A stretch of 64,000 bases of DNA, taken from NCBI GenBank assembly GCA_029891345.1, contig CM057000.1, positions 139,050,663-139,114,662 on the forward strand. Direction: 5' to 3'. Both the position numbers and the translations under genes were made by a program. Position 1 is the first letter of the stretch. Every line of letters begins with the position of its first letter. The notes beneath the pieces were generated by a model. That model made no database searches and was not told the DNA's origin. It saw nothing but the letters and a program-made list of their open reading frames with translations. Positions 46,417-57,741 of the stretch are shown here, in pieces. Origin of the DNA: Dryococelus australis. Lineage: Eukaryota; Arthropoda; Insecta; Phasmatodea; Phasmatidae.

Positions 46417-47881
46417 TATTTAGATAAACTGTCCTGATTGTTATATTTTATAAACATTTCATAAATAATGATTTTGAGTCTATAATTTCGAATATGATAC
46501 AGAATTTTAATAACAAATCGCACTCCAGTGCCGAAATAACAGTTACGCGAAATTGTTTCTTTAGCGACACCAGTAAGTTATGTAAGATGCACTTAAATAT
46601 TAATTTAATCCCTATAGCAGGATTTCGAGAGTTCTTCCCTCCAGCCTTTCGCGCCTTTGGCAGGTGTGCCAATATACGCGACAGGGCGACCGACTCGAAA
46701 TTTAACACTAGACGATTTTAAATTATGTCTGCGTGGGTGACTCGAGAATTTGCTCGCCCGGTAGGAATACGCTGATCTCATCAGATTCCCAGGAAAATAT
46801 TTTAATGCACGGGGGAGTAACAGGTAGAAAGTTTAATAAAGAGCCGATGGCGCGGGGAAGGGGGGGGGGGGGTTCTTCCTCCGCGCCTTCTCATCTCCAT
46901 CTTGTCGCTTCCGCCGACCTTTCTTTTTTCTCTCTCCCCCCCCCCCCCCCCGTTTTCGTCTCTTTCTTCTCTTTCTTCTCGCTCGCGGGGTTACACCGCG
47001 AGCTTCATGGAGGATTGCTCGCGCGTCGGCGAGGTCGAGCGAGCGAATAATTCGCGTGCCGGGGACGGAGAAAGATGGAGGAACAGAAGAAAGAGCTTTC
47101 GGGAGAATTATTAACGCACATCGCACACCCCTTCTTCGCTGCCACGCACCCCTTTCCTTTGCCGAGATCCATTTCACAGTCTGCTCGCTTCGTTACGGCA
47201 ACTGTTCACCCCCGCCATCATCATTATTTTATACTTGTACGAAATATAGTTCATCTAGCAGATACTACACTTATGCCGTGTTCGGAACGGCTACGAGACA
47301 AATATTTAGGTTACTAAATCGACCAAGTTTAGGCCCTAAATATTTTGGGATCCAGGGTTGAAATTGACTGAGGTGAAGTAGCACACGAAATCCCCCAAAA
47401 AGTCGGTAAAATCGTCTAATGTTGCTTATGTAGGTTTTATTTCTCGTGGTGTAGTGAAAACGTCAGTACTTACTGTTCTTGAAACGCTGCACAATAGCAC
47501 ATGCACGTGAAAAATGAAAAACCAGAGATCTACATAAAGTTAAAGTTCCTGTGGTGTATTAAAAGAAAAAGAAAAGCGATTGATTGATATTTGACATGGA
47601 ATGTCAATTGCAGGTAGCGAAAAAATAACAAGAAAGTTGATATCGACTAGGAAGAAATACGATCAGTTATTCACAACACAACGGGTTTACGTAAAAAAAA
47701 AAAAATGCTTGAGAGAAAGCTATTTATTGATAGGGTGACAAAAAAAACCGTTGAAATTCCACAAGCCTGTAGTTTCTAACTTTGTCGCATGTAGCGCTGT
47801 TATTTGCCGTTTGAAACCATCCACCATAAATTCCTTAACTCTAATTCTTCCAGTATACCATTTCGGAAACGGCATTAAGTA
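46417..47881. other. Unassigned stretch with a GC-rich island
   Basis: AT-rich except 46830-47190, which is CpG-rich with a G-run (46859-46873) and a C-run (46936-46951). Arg/Pro/Ser-rich frames on both strands across the island are composition artefacts. No recognised gene. Confidence 0.4.
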
Positions 47882-48303
47882 AAGACTGTTCACGATAAAA
47901 TGAACACTTTTGAAATCAACTTTCAAAAATAGTCACTGCCCCTAACAGCACATATTTGAACGGGCGCCTTGAATAACATGCTCCAAGTAAGGTTGGTAAC
48001 GATGGATGGGAAGTACTTCCGTACATTAACGTCGTATATAAAGTATTACGTAACCAGTTTCTGATAACTTAAATTATTTATTTCGCTTTCCATTTTTTTA
48101 ATGCGTCGAAGTGTAAAAAATGAGTAGATTTGTTAAATATTTACTTTTAAAATAATTCTACAGTTTTACTTGACCGACGCATAAATAGAGTGTTAACCCC
48201 TCGGCAATGTTAATATTATATCAAGCCGAATAATACACAACGTGCATACAAGTAGATATTAAGCACGGCTTTCTAAAGTGCTCATTTTACCGCGAACAGC
48301 CTA
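47882..48303 (-). mobile_element. TAGGC MITE, long form, copy 7
   Basis: Minus-strand long form, with TA at 47880-47881 and 48304-48305. The right end complement reads TAGGCTGTTCGCGGTAAAAT. The interior blocks are present, with moderate divergence. Confidence 0.85.
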
Positions 48304-48704
48304 TAAGTACTTCCCCCCCCCCCTGCATAACAATTTTACGTATCACAGTTTTTGCGTTGTGGAATGTCGAATTTCACAATTTCAGTGATTTCGTGACTTG
48401 AAAATAAATCAAACGGAAACGATTATAGAGAGTATATCAAGGGTGGCTGAAATATCGTGTCTTAATAGGTTTAAAGGTATGTTTAGCAAAATTTATTTAA
48501 TAGAATATCAAAGTGCAAGGAGTGCCGGGCGCGCTCCTCAGAGATAACGACTTAGGCTCGCCACTCAGTATCCTTGTTGCCCCACTTTCCTTCCCTGTTC
48601 TTCGGATTGCCCACCCTTCAACGCATGCGCTGATCTCAGTTGAGATCCGATTGCCTGTTGTAATTTTCTAATTTGCCTCGAATAAATAACGATTCCTTAA
48701 CAAT
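48304..48704. other. Unassigned stretch
   Basis: Mixed composition. The GC-richer part at 48520-48650 could be LINE sequence upstream of the fragment that follows, but I cannot show it. Confidence 0.35.
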
Positions 48705-49211
48705 TACAGAAGATGTTGACGAAGCTACAGCCAGACTTACAAGCGCCATGCAGCAAGGCATGGCTCAGGCGTGTTCCAGACAAGACACGCACAAATTAAC
48801 TTGACACATTCCCGCAGTATATACGGGATTTAATTACGCAGAAAAACCGCCCAAGACGCCATTATTAGAGGCGCCGAGATCGGCAAACTAAGGCGCGAAT
48901 TATGGAAATATAGGCTGTCATTTCAGAGGAAGAAATACTCTGACGGGCCAGTGTCTGGGATGCTAAGGTAGCCTAATTAACACCACGCCAAAAATAATTT
49001 ATTGGGCTTAACAAAACGCCTCTTAAACAAAACATATAAAATACCGCTCTTACGAATTATCACAGGGTTGGCTTTCACTCTTGGAGCAAAGGCAGAAGCC
49101 TTCGCAAATGTGTTGGAGAATATATTCCAGCTAAATCAGGACCCCTGCGTGAGGAATTTTACAACACAAATTTACCGCGAAATTAAATTAAAACAAAGAA
49201 ATCCGATCTAA
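48705..49211 (+). pseudogene. Jockey-type LINE ORF2 fragment (linker between endonuclease and reverse transcriptase)
   Basis: Three frames in order give DVDEATARLTSAMQQGMAQA, PQYIRDLITQKNRPRRHY and GLTKRLLNKTYKIPLLR, with GLAFTLGAKAEAFANVLEN. This order (helical region, R.LI..KNR.RR motif, then K.....L......KA..FA..L) is typical of jockey-clade ORF2 between endonuclease and RT. At least two frameshifts and one stop separate the pieces. Neither the endonuclease nor the RT core is visible. Confidence 0.72.
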
Positions 49212-52101
49212 GGTGTGTAGGGCTCGCCCTGAGACGCATCCCATTCTCCAAACGTCTTATCTACTGGCATGCATGCCGGAGGGAACACAGAACTGCGAAT
49301 GTGCTCACGCTGGCGTAGCGGGATTTGGGGGGCTCGCCTGAAAAAAAAAATTCTAGAGTGCTCGGCCTTCTACTCAGCTTATGCCTCTGTCACTTCAGAT
49401 GTAGCCAACACTTGATACGCCTCGTTCAACTATACTGCTCCTGGTCGATGGTCGGTTAGGCATCATCAACTCGGATGTTGCGACGTTGGCTACCTTGGTG
49501 GCTACTTGCGAGAGTTAGGATTTTATCTACGATGGCCGTAGGGCCAGGATACAAGTGCGTCATATTATTTTCACACGTTAATGTGTTTTAATATTTTGGT
49601 AATATGTTGGGCTAAACAGTATCTAGGGTGGTGCGATTTCCGTAGCACACTAGATATGGTTTTCGCCCTTGCAGTACGAATTCTAGGTTTGGATTAACGT
49701 GCCCGGTTATCTGTGTGGAACCCTGTGCTGTTCCATGCTGCGCTTGTATTATTTATAATGTGTCAATTCTGGAATTGTTTCTGCCGTTGCTAGTTGTTGC
49801 GAGCTGCCTGGAAATTTGATGTAACATGAGAGTGTAACCGCACTAGCTTGCGCACTTCGTCAAATATGCTTGGTAACCTGCCCGTAAAATAACGGCACAC
49901 GTTGTTGAGGTTTGAATTGCTCACCCTTTTCAGTAAAGTAATTGCTATTTAATTTGTATGTGCAATTTTTTTTCTGCAAGGCCTTGGAGGCCCTATCTCG
50001 GTGCCCCTTACAGAAGTGTTCTATTTTAAGTCAGAGTTTAAGTGTGTTAGGGCTAAGATTATGCATTATAAAGAAGTTGCATTAGAATCAGTCCGCATTT
50101 TAAATGGTTGAGAATAACATATGAACTCAAGTGTGTTCTTATTCAGCTCTATTAAGTTTTTAAATAATTTCTTTAATGTGTTTAGGGTTTTATTACATGC
50201 GGCTGTCAATAGGCTCTTTTGAGTGCCCGCATGGATCATTGGGCAGTTTTAAATATTTCTTTTTATCACGGTTTCAGCTTGTACTCTAGTGTTCCAAAAC
50301 TTAATGTGTATTTTTGGCAAGCATTTGAATTATTTTTTGTCAAGTTGTTGTATGAGATTGATGGAAGCCTCGAATAAATGTATCTAACCTGTCTCCTTGT
50401 ATATGACTTGTTTCATATCTCCACAAAATAATACTGCAAATCGAACATATGTAATAACTCCTTTGTTTTGGACCATTTATAAGAACACACGAAAAAATTT
50501 CACAGCTTGATTGTAAAGTTTTCTTGAAGTAACATATGACGTATTATTTAAATGTGATAGATCTTATTTCGGAGAGAGATATTTTGTTATTTAACGTCCC
50601 AAAAAATAAGATTATGATTTTGACACACTAATATGCAAAAAATATACAGTCTAGAAACGTTTTATGAGGGAAATACTTCTTGTAAGTAACTTGTATGTCG
50701 AACAGTACTACGCACGAATATAAAATAATTACATTTTTGTTGACCAGCCAGCATCTTTGAGACATTTTTATCACCAATAGTCGTTTGGAAACATAAGTAC
50801 TGCGATACTTTTATTACATACAAAGTAAGTAGTAATACATGTCTTAACGTCTTACTTATTATGAATGATATCCAACTGATTAATTATTTACACCACAATA
50901 GTTTATAACGTTCCCTTAATACGACTTGAATCTGGATGTTATTAAACTCGCAACTAAGAAGACTGCATATTGTTGGTTATTAGGTAAGGCCTTCTTTATT
51001 TGTTTATTTGTTTCAATAAGTATTATAAATCATATATTAAATAAGTGTGCATAAAATGAAGCCTCCTGTTAATTCTATATAATTCCGACGCAACTCCGTA
51101 GAAAAATCATTTACTGAAACTCTGATTATGCAAGACGTTTTATTCTTCAATTTATGGAAACGTTCCAGAACTATTCAGCCCGACATGATAAAGGTAATAA
51201 TGTGTTGGTTTAGCTTTGAGCAGAGTTGGGAGATATTTTAAATATTTGTCAACTAATGTATAGAATTCATTCATAAATTTCCAATTAAAATACAGAATTT
51301 GAGTTACGTCACATGATTTGCTGGGTTAGTTTTAATGACAAGATATTTTGATAGTGGATAGGGTTTATAATTTATGATTTAAAACTTGCTAAATTAAAAA
51401 AAAAAATGGAATACAAACCATAAAATCAGTCATTAATCCTAAATGATTATTTCAAAACTAAGAGAATAATGTTCAAAAGTCTATGTTACTGAAATTCATG
51501 TAATTGGGGGGGGGGGGGAATGCTATTAAAGAAAGATTTATTTTATTTGGTCTAGATAAAGATTTTAAAAATAAAATGTTATAAATATTTAAACAATTTT
51601 GTGTTCTCTACAATTTTAAGAACTACTGAATGTAATGGGTATGATGATTCATACTTATAATCAAACAGAAGAAAACTCATTGGTGTATAATAAGTAGTTC
51701 AATTTCTCGTCTTGATAATTTCAAGGTAGGCTTATATAATTTTTTAAAAATATGAACGTTTATTTTAAGAAGCGTGCGTGACTCATGCGCGACATAACGG
51801 GGTCAGAGTAACTTCTCTGGCAGCGGGCCACTGCATTCACGTGACCGGATACAAGCCTCACTGATTCCAACTGGCAGAGGCTAGGTTTATAGCCGCGGGA
51901 CATTTATTCCCGGGGTAAACACATACAACTGGCTCGTCCATCTTGTATAGTCCGCTCACGCTTACTTCCAGCTTTCCTGAAGCCCTGCTGAAATTATGCT
52001 TTCAGGATATTCCTCCACCTAATAGAAAAAATAGCTTAGTTAAGTTTGAAAAATTACACCAAAGGGGCGATGCACCGTATTCGTGCGCACTTATGTGATT
52101 C
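49212..52101. other. Unassigned stretch, G/T-skewed at 49520-50390
   Basis: The stretch 49520-50390 is T- and G-rich on the plus strand and ends with an AATAAA at about 50371, as a transcribed 3' region might. The remainder is AT-rich with a G-run at 51507-51518. No protein recognised. Confidence 0.35.
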
Positions 52102-52380
52102 TAGGTTATTCACGGTAAAATGAGAATTTTTGAAACCCCTGCTTGAGATCTACTTGCATACACGTCGTGTATTCTTCCGCCTTATGTAAAGTTAAAGATG
52201 CCACGGGCCTCATCACTTTATTCATGCGCCGGTCAAATGAAACTGTGAAATTATTAGAATAGGAATGTTGCACAAATCCGCAAAATTTTTACACTGGAGC
52301 ATTAGAAACAAAATAGAAATGGAAAGAAATAATATGAGTCTTTATAAATTGTTTCCTAGCCCTTTTTATCTGACGTTAAG
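52102..52380 (+). mobile_element. TAGGC MITE, 3'-truncated copy 8
   Basis: Starts TAGGTTATTCACGGTAAAAT and has the interior blocks GATCTACTTGCATACACGTC and CTTTATTCATGCGCCGGTCA. It stops in the TCTGACGTTAAG block, where a SINE fragment follows. Confidence 0.8.
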
Positions 52381-52387
52381 GGAGTGG

Positions 52388-52490
52388 AGAATGAAGATAT
52401 TTGGGCGACTCTTAACAGCGAGGTCTTCAGAGCCGATGAGGGTGATGAAGGTGAGTATGGAGCAGCACCGGCATCGTCCGGAACTGCAAA
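52388..52490 (-). mobile_element. SINE family 1, 3' fragment
   Basis: Minus-strand fragment with the 3' terminus complement CGACTCTTAACAGCGAGGTC and the body complement AGCCGATGAGGGTGATGAAG. The tRNA-like head is absent, as in a 5'-truncated insertion. It sits at the broken edge of the MITE at 52102-52380. Confidence 0.75.
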
Positions 52491-52779
52491 CCAAGAGTAT
52501 TATAAAGAAATACCTGAACTAAACAGGCTAAGCCTATTTATAAAACACAGTCCACCACAATCCAGACCTTATTTAACATGACCTAACTTAACTCCATGAG
52601 GATACCACTGAAAATGCGGCAAAATATTACCGGGGGATTTCCCCATATTTATCGGGCCGTCTTCGAACAAGCAATATGAATTTCTGGTGAGCCGTGGAAG
52701 TGTCTTTTAAGTCTACTTTCCGAAGAAAAATAAGGCCTATTAGAGCCCCTTCCTATGTGTATTTCAGGGTATATGTATT
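52491..52779. other. Unassigned stretch
   Basis: Nothing recognised. Confidence 0.4.
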
Positions 52780-53990
52780 TTATCTGCCGGCGTCTTTATC
52801 TAAAATCTTTTAAACTCGTACACCGATTTTCACCAAACTCACCATACTAATAGTATAATTAGAAAGGACACTCTACTTTTATACATTTATAGAATGGCGG
52901 CCATCTATTTTTTGTGGTAGTGTCATATCTAAGGATCTACTCAACTGATTTAAGTCAAAACGGGTGTGCAGTTATTCCAGCTGAAAAAGTAAAGCCTTTA
53001 CGTCATTTCGCGAACCTCTCAGCCAGTTTGTTGCAAATTTTAGATGCAGATATTGCTACGGTGACCCACCGATGAGAGGAATATTTAGGTTTTCCCAGGA
53101 TTTAATTTTAAAATGGTTGTCATATGAATATTTAAGGTGGACCGAATATATGGCCAGTTTCAAGCATAACTGTAAGAGCTGACAATACCTACTATGGGAA
53201 TTAAATATTCTAACTAACAACCCGTTTTGTCGAATATTTTAAAAGACAGCGCAACCTTATTAAATAAAGAATTTGAGTAAATTCTCAAGAAAGATCGAAC
53301 CGATTTTGGTTAAATCTGGCGCACATTTACTGATTATGTTATTGTAAACCAACATGAGCACATATGATTTTTATAAGTTCAGCCACACGGCAATATAAAA
53401 TAATTTAGGTGGGTGTGCCATACCTGCCGATACAGTTGGCATATTAAAGCCAAATTTATCGTTCTGGCTTTATAGTACTAAATATTATAATTCACATACG
53501 TATTTGTTCATCACTTATAAAAACACTCTCGTGGAAAATATGTTCACACCCTATCTCCTATCAACTCAATCATTTCATGCCGAATATTGTAAACAAGGAT
53601 GGTTATAAAAACCACTTCTCACATTATGTTAATATATGAGGCACCTATTTTCAAAACTGCTCTTATATAATAACTGCAGGTTTAAATACCATGTAAATAA
53701 AAATATTTAACCAAATCATAAACTTTTTTTTTTGATTTTGCAATTGGAAAAAGGAACATGACCTTCAAAAGCGAACATTTTATATGCAGCATCCTGGAAT
53801 TTACTTAGCCGATTCTTATCAAATTTGGTTTATAGCTATAGTGATACGGTGGTCCAGTGTGGAAAAATTTTATTTTTGTAACTCGGATACTAATTTTCAA
53901 TGTAGCAGCTATATAAAAGCTTACCTGTAAGCGACATCTCCCGAAATGCTCAACATATTTCAAGTACACTTAATGCATGAGCTGAGTGGA
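52780..53990. mobile_element. Helitron-like non-coding sequence (tentative)
   Basis: Degenerate repeats of the text CCGATTTT...CCAAA occur at about 52823, 52946, 53302 and 53808. The same text recurs in the Helitron-like sequences at 20321 and 56109. No clear 5' TC or 3' CTRR end is seen, so limits and class are tentative. Confidence 0.35.
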
Positions 53991-56046
53991 GCGACTATAA
54001 ATACTAAATACGTTTATTCACAGCCTTTGTGCAAGCGATTTTTTAGTATAGAGACATTTTAAACCTTAAAAATAATTGCAATTTCTCCCCGGAGCTACTA
54101 AATACAATATTTTAATAAATAAAGAACATACCTACAGATGGAAGCTTTATAAATATATTGGTTTGTATGCAATATATTAAAAGCAGTATTGCAATACTGC
54201 TTTTGTTGGGCAGTTTCCAATCGCTGGTCAACGAGGAGGTAGAAGTTTTCAGAACTTATTACGTGTCATTACCATCACATCGATTTTGTATGGCTGGAGA
54301 TCACGAGATGTAAGTGCCGACAGGACGATTATTTACATGAATTCAGATGAGACAGCGATCATGTTTTTAGTTTTTCAATTTTAATCTTCTGCATTATGTA
54401 TACTTTTCAATCTGCATCAGTTTTAGTAAGGTTTCGTTTTGCAATAAAGATAGTTAAAAAACTTACATCAAATAGATAATTTTTCAACTATCAGTAAATC
54501 ATTTATGCGTTAATTGTTTTAGAAATAACATTTTGCAGCGCTCTTGGTAGGTTATATATTGTTTTAACTTTTAAGCAATTATTTTCTATCGAGAGTGGAA
54601 GTACAGTTGGCGTAAAAGTCTAAATTAAAAGACAAATTTCAAAGATATTTATGTTTGATGCCCCTTTTTTTTTTTTTTTTTAACGAAACCACATTTAAAC
54701 ACATCTGGTGGTTTAATAAGATCACAACCATGTGAAACAATAAAATTACCATTAGACATTAAAATTTAGGCAGAGAATTTGAATTACCCTTTTGTAATAT
54801 ATAAAAGTAGAAAATTTTTTTGAGCTTGTATTTACAATGTGAATTCTCTAACCTCCAAAATGGTTACTTAACTCACACTGAGATTTGTTAATGTGACTAT
54901 GAAAGATTTACTGATATGAAGAATTTTAATTTTTTTTTTTGTTGTTAGAGATTCGAACAACCGAAAAATATCACCATCATTCCGTATTCTGCGTGTTATG
55001 GGAGCAAACCCAATTTATTTTTTTTAAATCTCCTTTTGTTTTCTTCTGACCTATTCGAAAAACCACTTTTACAGAAACCTGCACTGACTGCAATGCAGAT
55101 AATTCACCACTCGACGGGATAATGCGCCACTTGGACGCAGTTTCGTTTGGTTAAATGCTGCAGCAGTTGCAATCTGGAACACAGTCGGACAAATTAGCTG
55201 CAATCAGCGAAAGTTGCTTACCACGGATTCTGCGAACAACTACTAATTGCTTCAGAGAATCTCCAGTTATCTAAACTGATAAAAATCTCTACACTAGCAG
55301 TTTCACTAATTTCCCCCACTGTCGGCCGCTAGCATAAATGCATTTCGCGCATAATTGCACATAATTTTATTTTCACTACACTTATTAATTTTGAAGTGTT
55401 GTAGAGATTCTGCATTAGAATTTTTTAAGTTATCTTTTCAACGCTTTTTTGTAAGTAGTTTTCCGGGGAAAAAAAAACTGAAGATTACGTATGCGTTTCG
55501 TTTTAGATTAAGAATCGAGATCGTTTAGAGAAATTTTATGTAATAGGACGACAGATTAGTTTATCTTCCTTGTTTCCCGTGATGTATTACGATTGCAAAA
55601 AGTTATCATTCGCCCGTCTAATGAAGTATGCGAATTTAGCCTGAAGAGATAACTTTTTATAGCAGAACTATATAGCAAAATTTTACTCGAATTAGATAAC
55701 AACAGCGTTTATAAAGCCATGAGCTTGTCCGAAAATAACTTATATGACTAATGCTATTACAAACCAATTTTTCTAACTTGCTAATTTTTATCACTGGAAT
55801 CACATGATGGTTTGTACTGGCAGACAAATTTAACCAAAATATTTTTTAATCTTTTTGTAATATTTTTATTACGCCGTATTGTTATACAATTTATCGCCAA
55901 GGAGCGGTTACAAAGGGGACTTGAGAGGCTGATGCCCGAAATTTTTCTCTCATTCTGCAGGTATAGTAAGTTTTTTTTTCGGAAAATAAGTTAGCTTTAT
56001 ATATTTCTTCAGCTTATTTCTAATCAAAGCCACGATGAACCTGCCA
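53991..56046. other. Unassigned AT-rich stretch
   Basis: Unique AT-rich DNA with poly-T runs and, at 54179-54204, a perfect 26-base palindrome. The segment 55070-55340 is more complex but codes for nothing recognisable. Confidence 0.45.
54179..54204. repeat. Perfect 26 bp palindrome
   Basis: The arms are AAAAGCAGTATTG and its exact complement CAATACTGCTTTT, with no loop. It lies about 190 bases downstream of the Helitron-like stretch, and could be the terminal hairpin of an element or an extrudable palindrome. Confidence 0.9.
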
Positions 56047-56397
56047 TCACTACACAGTATAAAAGGAAGTCCCTGGCGCGCGCCTGTATGCATGACAGCG
56101 CTACTCTCGAGGACCACTCAACGGATTTTGATGCGGTTTTTACTGTTATGATCTGCATTTATCGAGGAAGGTTTGTGTGTATTAAAATTGCCGCATCACT
56201 TATAGGAGCTGAGCATTAACGGCATTAGTGAATCAAGTCGGGCAAAATGAGATATTTTGCTGCTCTACCAAAACTGCAGGGCTGACTGTTATAATTGTTT
56301 CATTGTTAGAAAACTGCATTCTTCCATATAGCTATAAACATATATCAAGTGGGTCCACAGAGGCCCGGCGGCTAGAGCGATCCCAAGTGAGTGGCTA

Positions 56398-57378
56398 CAC
56401 TCTAAATCTGAATCAGTGAGAATTTCACTGTTTAAATCAGTCAAACGTATCTGACTGATTCAACAGCCTCTTCAGTGTATTTAACTGACGCATCGGTGGA
56501 AAAAATGACAAAATTCCTTCACTTATTGATTCAATGACATTCTCCATTGATAGAGCAGTAATTTTTTTCACTGTTTACTCAGTGGTTTATTTTTGACTGA
56601 TGGATTAGTTAAAGAGCGTGTAAAAATGGCAGTCAAATTACGTTTAAAAATGGCCGTTAAACAAAGTGTATCAAGTGAAATAACAACGAATAAATTAATA
56701 AACCCAATGCATAATATCTTCTAAAATGTGTTTCGTCTTTCAAAACACAATTTTGTGAGGTAATAGGAACACACAGCTTTTCATGCTGTTTTTACATCTT
56801 TCATTTCGTATTCAAGTAATCATAACAGCGCTGTGAAGGCGTAAACTGCATATAGTACTATGAAGATAGGGCACTCATATATATACTATTCGTTTTAACA
56901 ATCATAATGGAACCAACTAAATCAAACACGAATGGTAAGAGCATACAATTTAAATTTTCACGGTTTCGCAGCGAATCTAGAAGAATTACATTTTCCTCTC
57001 ATTATCACGTGTCGGCTTGGTAGCGCAGATGCTAAGGTAACGGGCTAGAGTAGAACGGTGTGTAATATCAATCCCGGATGCCTCCGAAAATGTTTTGATA
57101 TACGGTAAATTGCGCAATATTAATAGTAAACTATTGTAAATATGTTTATTCCAGATTATTTGGCTATATTCAATAAAAACAATATTTAATTCGCCAGTGT
57201 AGTCGGCCGTCACTTATTCAATTGGTGAACTAATTTCACCTCACTAATTCAATCAGTAAAATCTTTTCACTGAAACAATCAGTGGTTTTCCACTGATTCT
57301 AAGTAGAGCCATTTTCACTGATTCAAGTAGTTCAATTTCACTGCGAATTAGTGGTTTCCCACTGATTAGAATTTAGAT
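56398..57378. mobile_element. Inverted-repeat element with AATCAGTG subterminal repeats, copy B
   Basis: The reverse-oriented partner of 18438-19411. The left end is ACACTCTAAATCTGAATCAG; the right end read inward is ATCTAAATTCTAATCAGTGG. Both ends hold clusters of AATCAGTG/CACTGATT. Shared interior blocks include TGTATCAAGTGAAATAA, AAATGTGTTTCGTCTTTCAA and CGTTTTAACAATCAT. No transposase. It lies within the Helitron at 56047-57424. Confidence 0.75.
57008..57080 (+). other. tRNA-like module inside element B
   Basis: GGCTTGGTAGCGCAGATGCT matches a pol III A box and TATCAATCCCGG a B box, about 40 bases apart. It is clearer than the module in copy A, but without a convincing acceptor stem. Confidence 0.55.
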
Positions 57379-57544
57379 TGGAATTTAAATCAATGCCCAA
57401 CGAAGCGGGCGTGCGTACAGCTAGTAATTACTAAAGGAATTTTTGTTGTAGTCCATTCACAGATACTTCCACTTCTTCTGGAGCCATGCTCAAGTTCTAC
57501 TTGCAGGCTATTTCACCGCCTGGTGCAAGAAAACTGTACTCGTC

Positions 57545-57660
57545 ATATATGATGTGATTTTTCAAAAAGGTTAGATTTTAAAAGTGCGAAGAAACTGCGA
57601 ATATACTATATGTTACTTTATGTTAGTTGCGCATGATTTATTATCATGAATATTTACACG
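57545..57660. repeat. Dispersed repeat, copy 1 (partner at 61555)
   Basis: GATGTGATTTTTCAAAA and GCGAAGAAACTGCGAATATA match 61560-61625 in the same order and orientation. Class unknown. Confidence 0.6.
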
Positions 57661-57679
57661 TGTTTTATGAAACTGTACA

Positions 57680-57741
57680 AATTAATACGACATAGTAGTG
57701 TTTTTTTATTAAATTAATACGACATAGTAGTGTTTTTTATT
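57680..57741. repeat. Two-unit 31 bp tandem repeat
   Basis: AAATTAATACGACATAGTAG with GTGTTTTTTATT is repeated twice, with a one-base length difference in the T run. Confidence 0.9.

Larger units (their letters stand above)
56047..57424 (+). mobile_element. Non-autonomous Helitron interrupted by an inverted-repeat element
   Basis: The 3' end has the hairpin GCCCAACGAAGCGGGC (57395-57410), then GTGCGTACAGCTAG, ending in CTAG before T, as Helitrons do. The 5' end TCACTACACAGTATAAAAGG follows an A at 56046, so insertion between A and T fits. Internal text CAACGGATTTTGATGCGG is typical. About 980 of its 1378 bases are the inserted element B. There is no Rep/helicase, so it is non-autonomous. Confidence 0.72.

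Noticed and set aside
46733-47361. Arg/Pro/Ser-rich frames on both strands in the GC-rich island
   Set aside because: Composition artefact around G- and C-runs; no domain.
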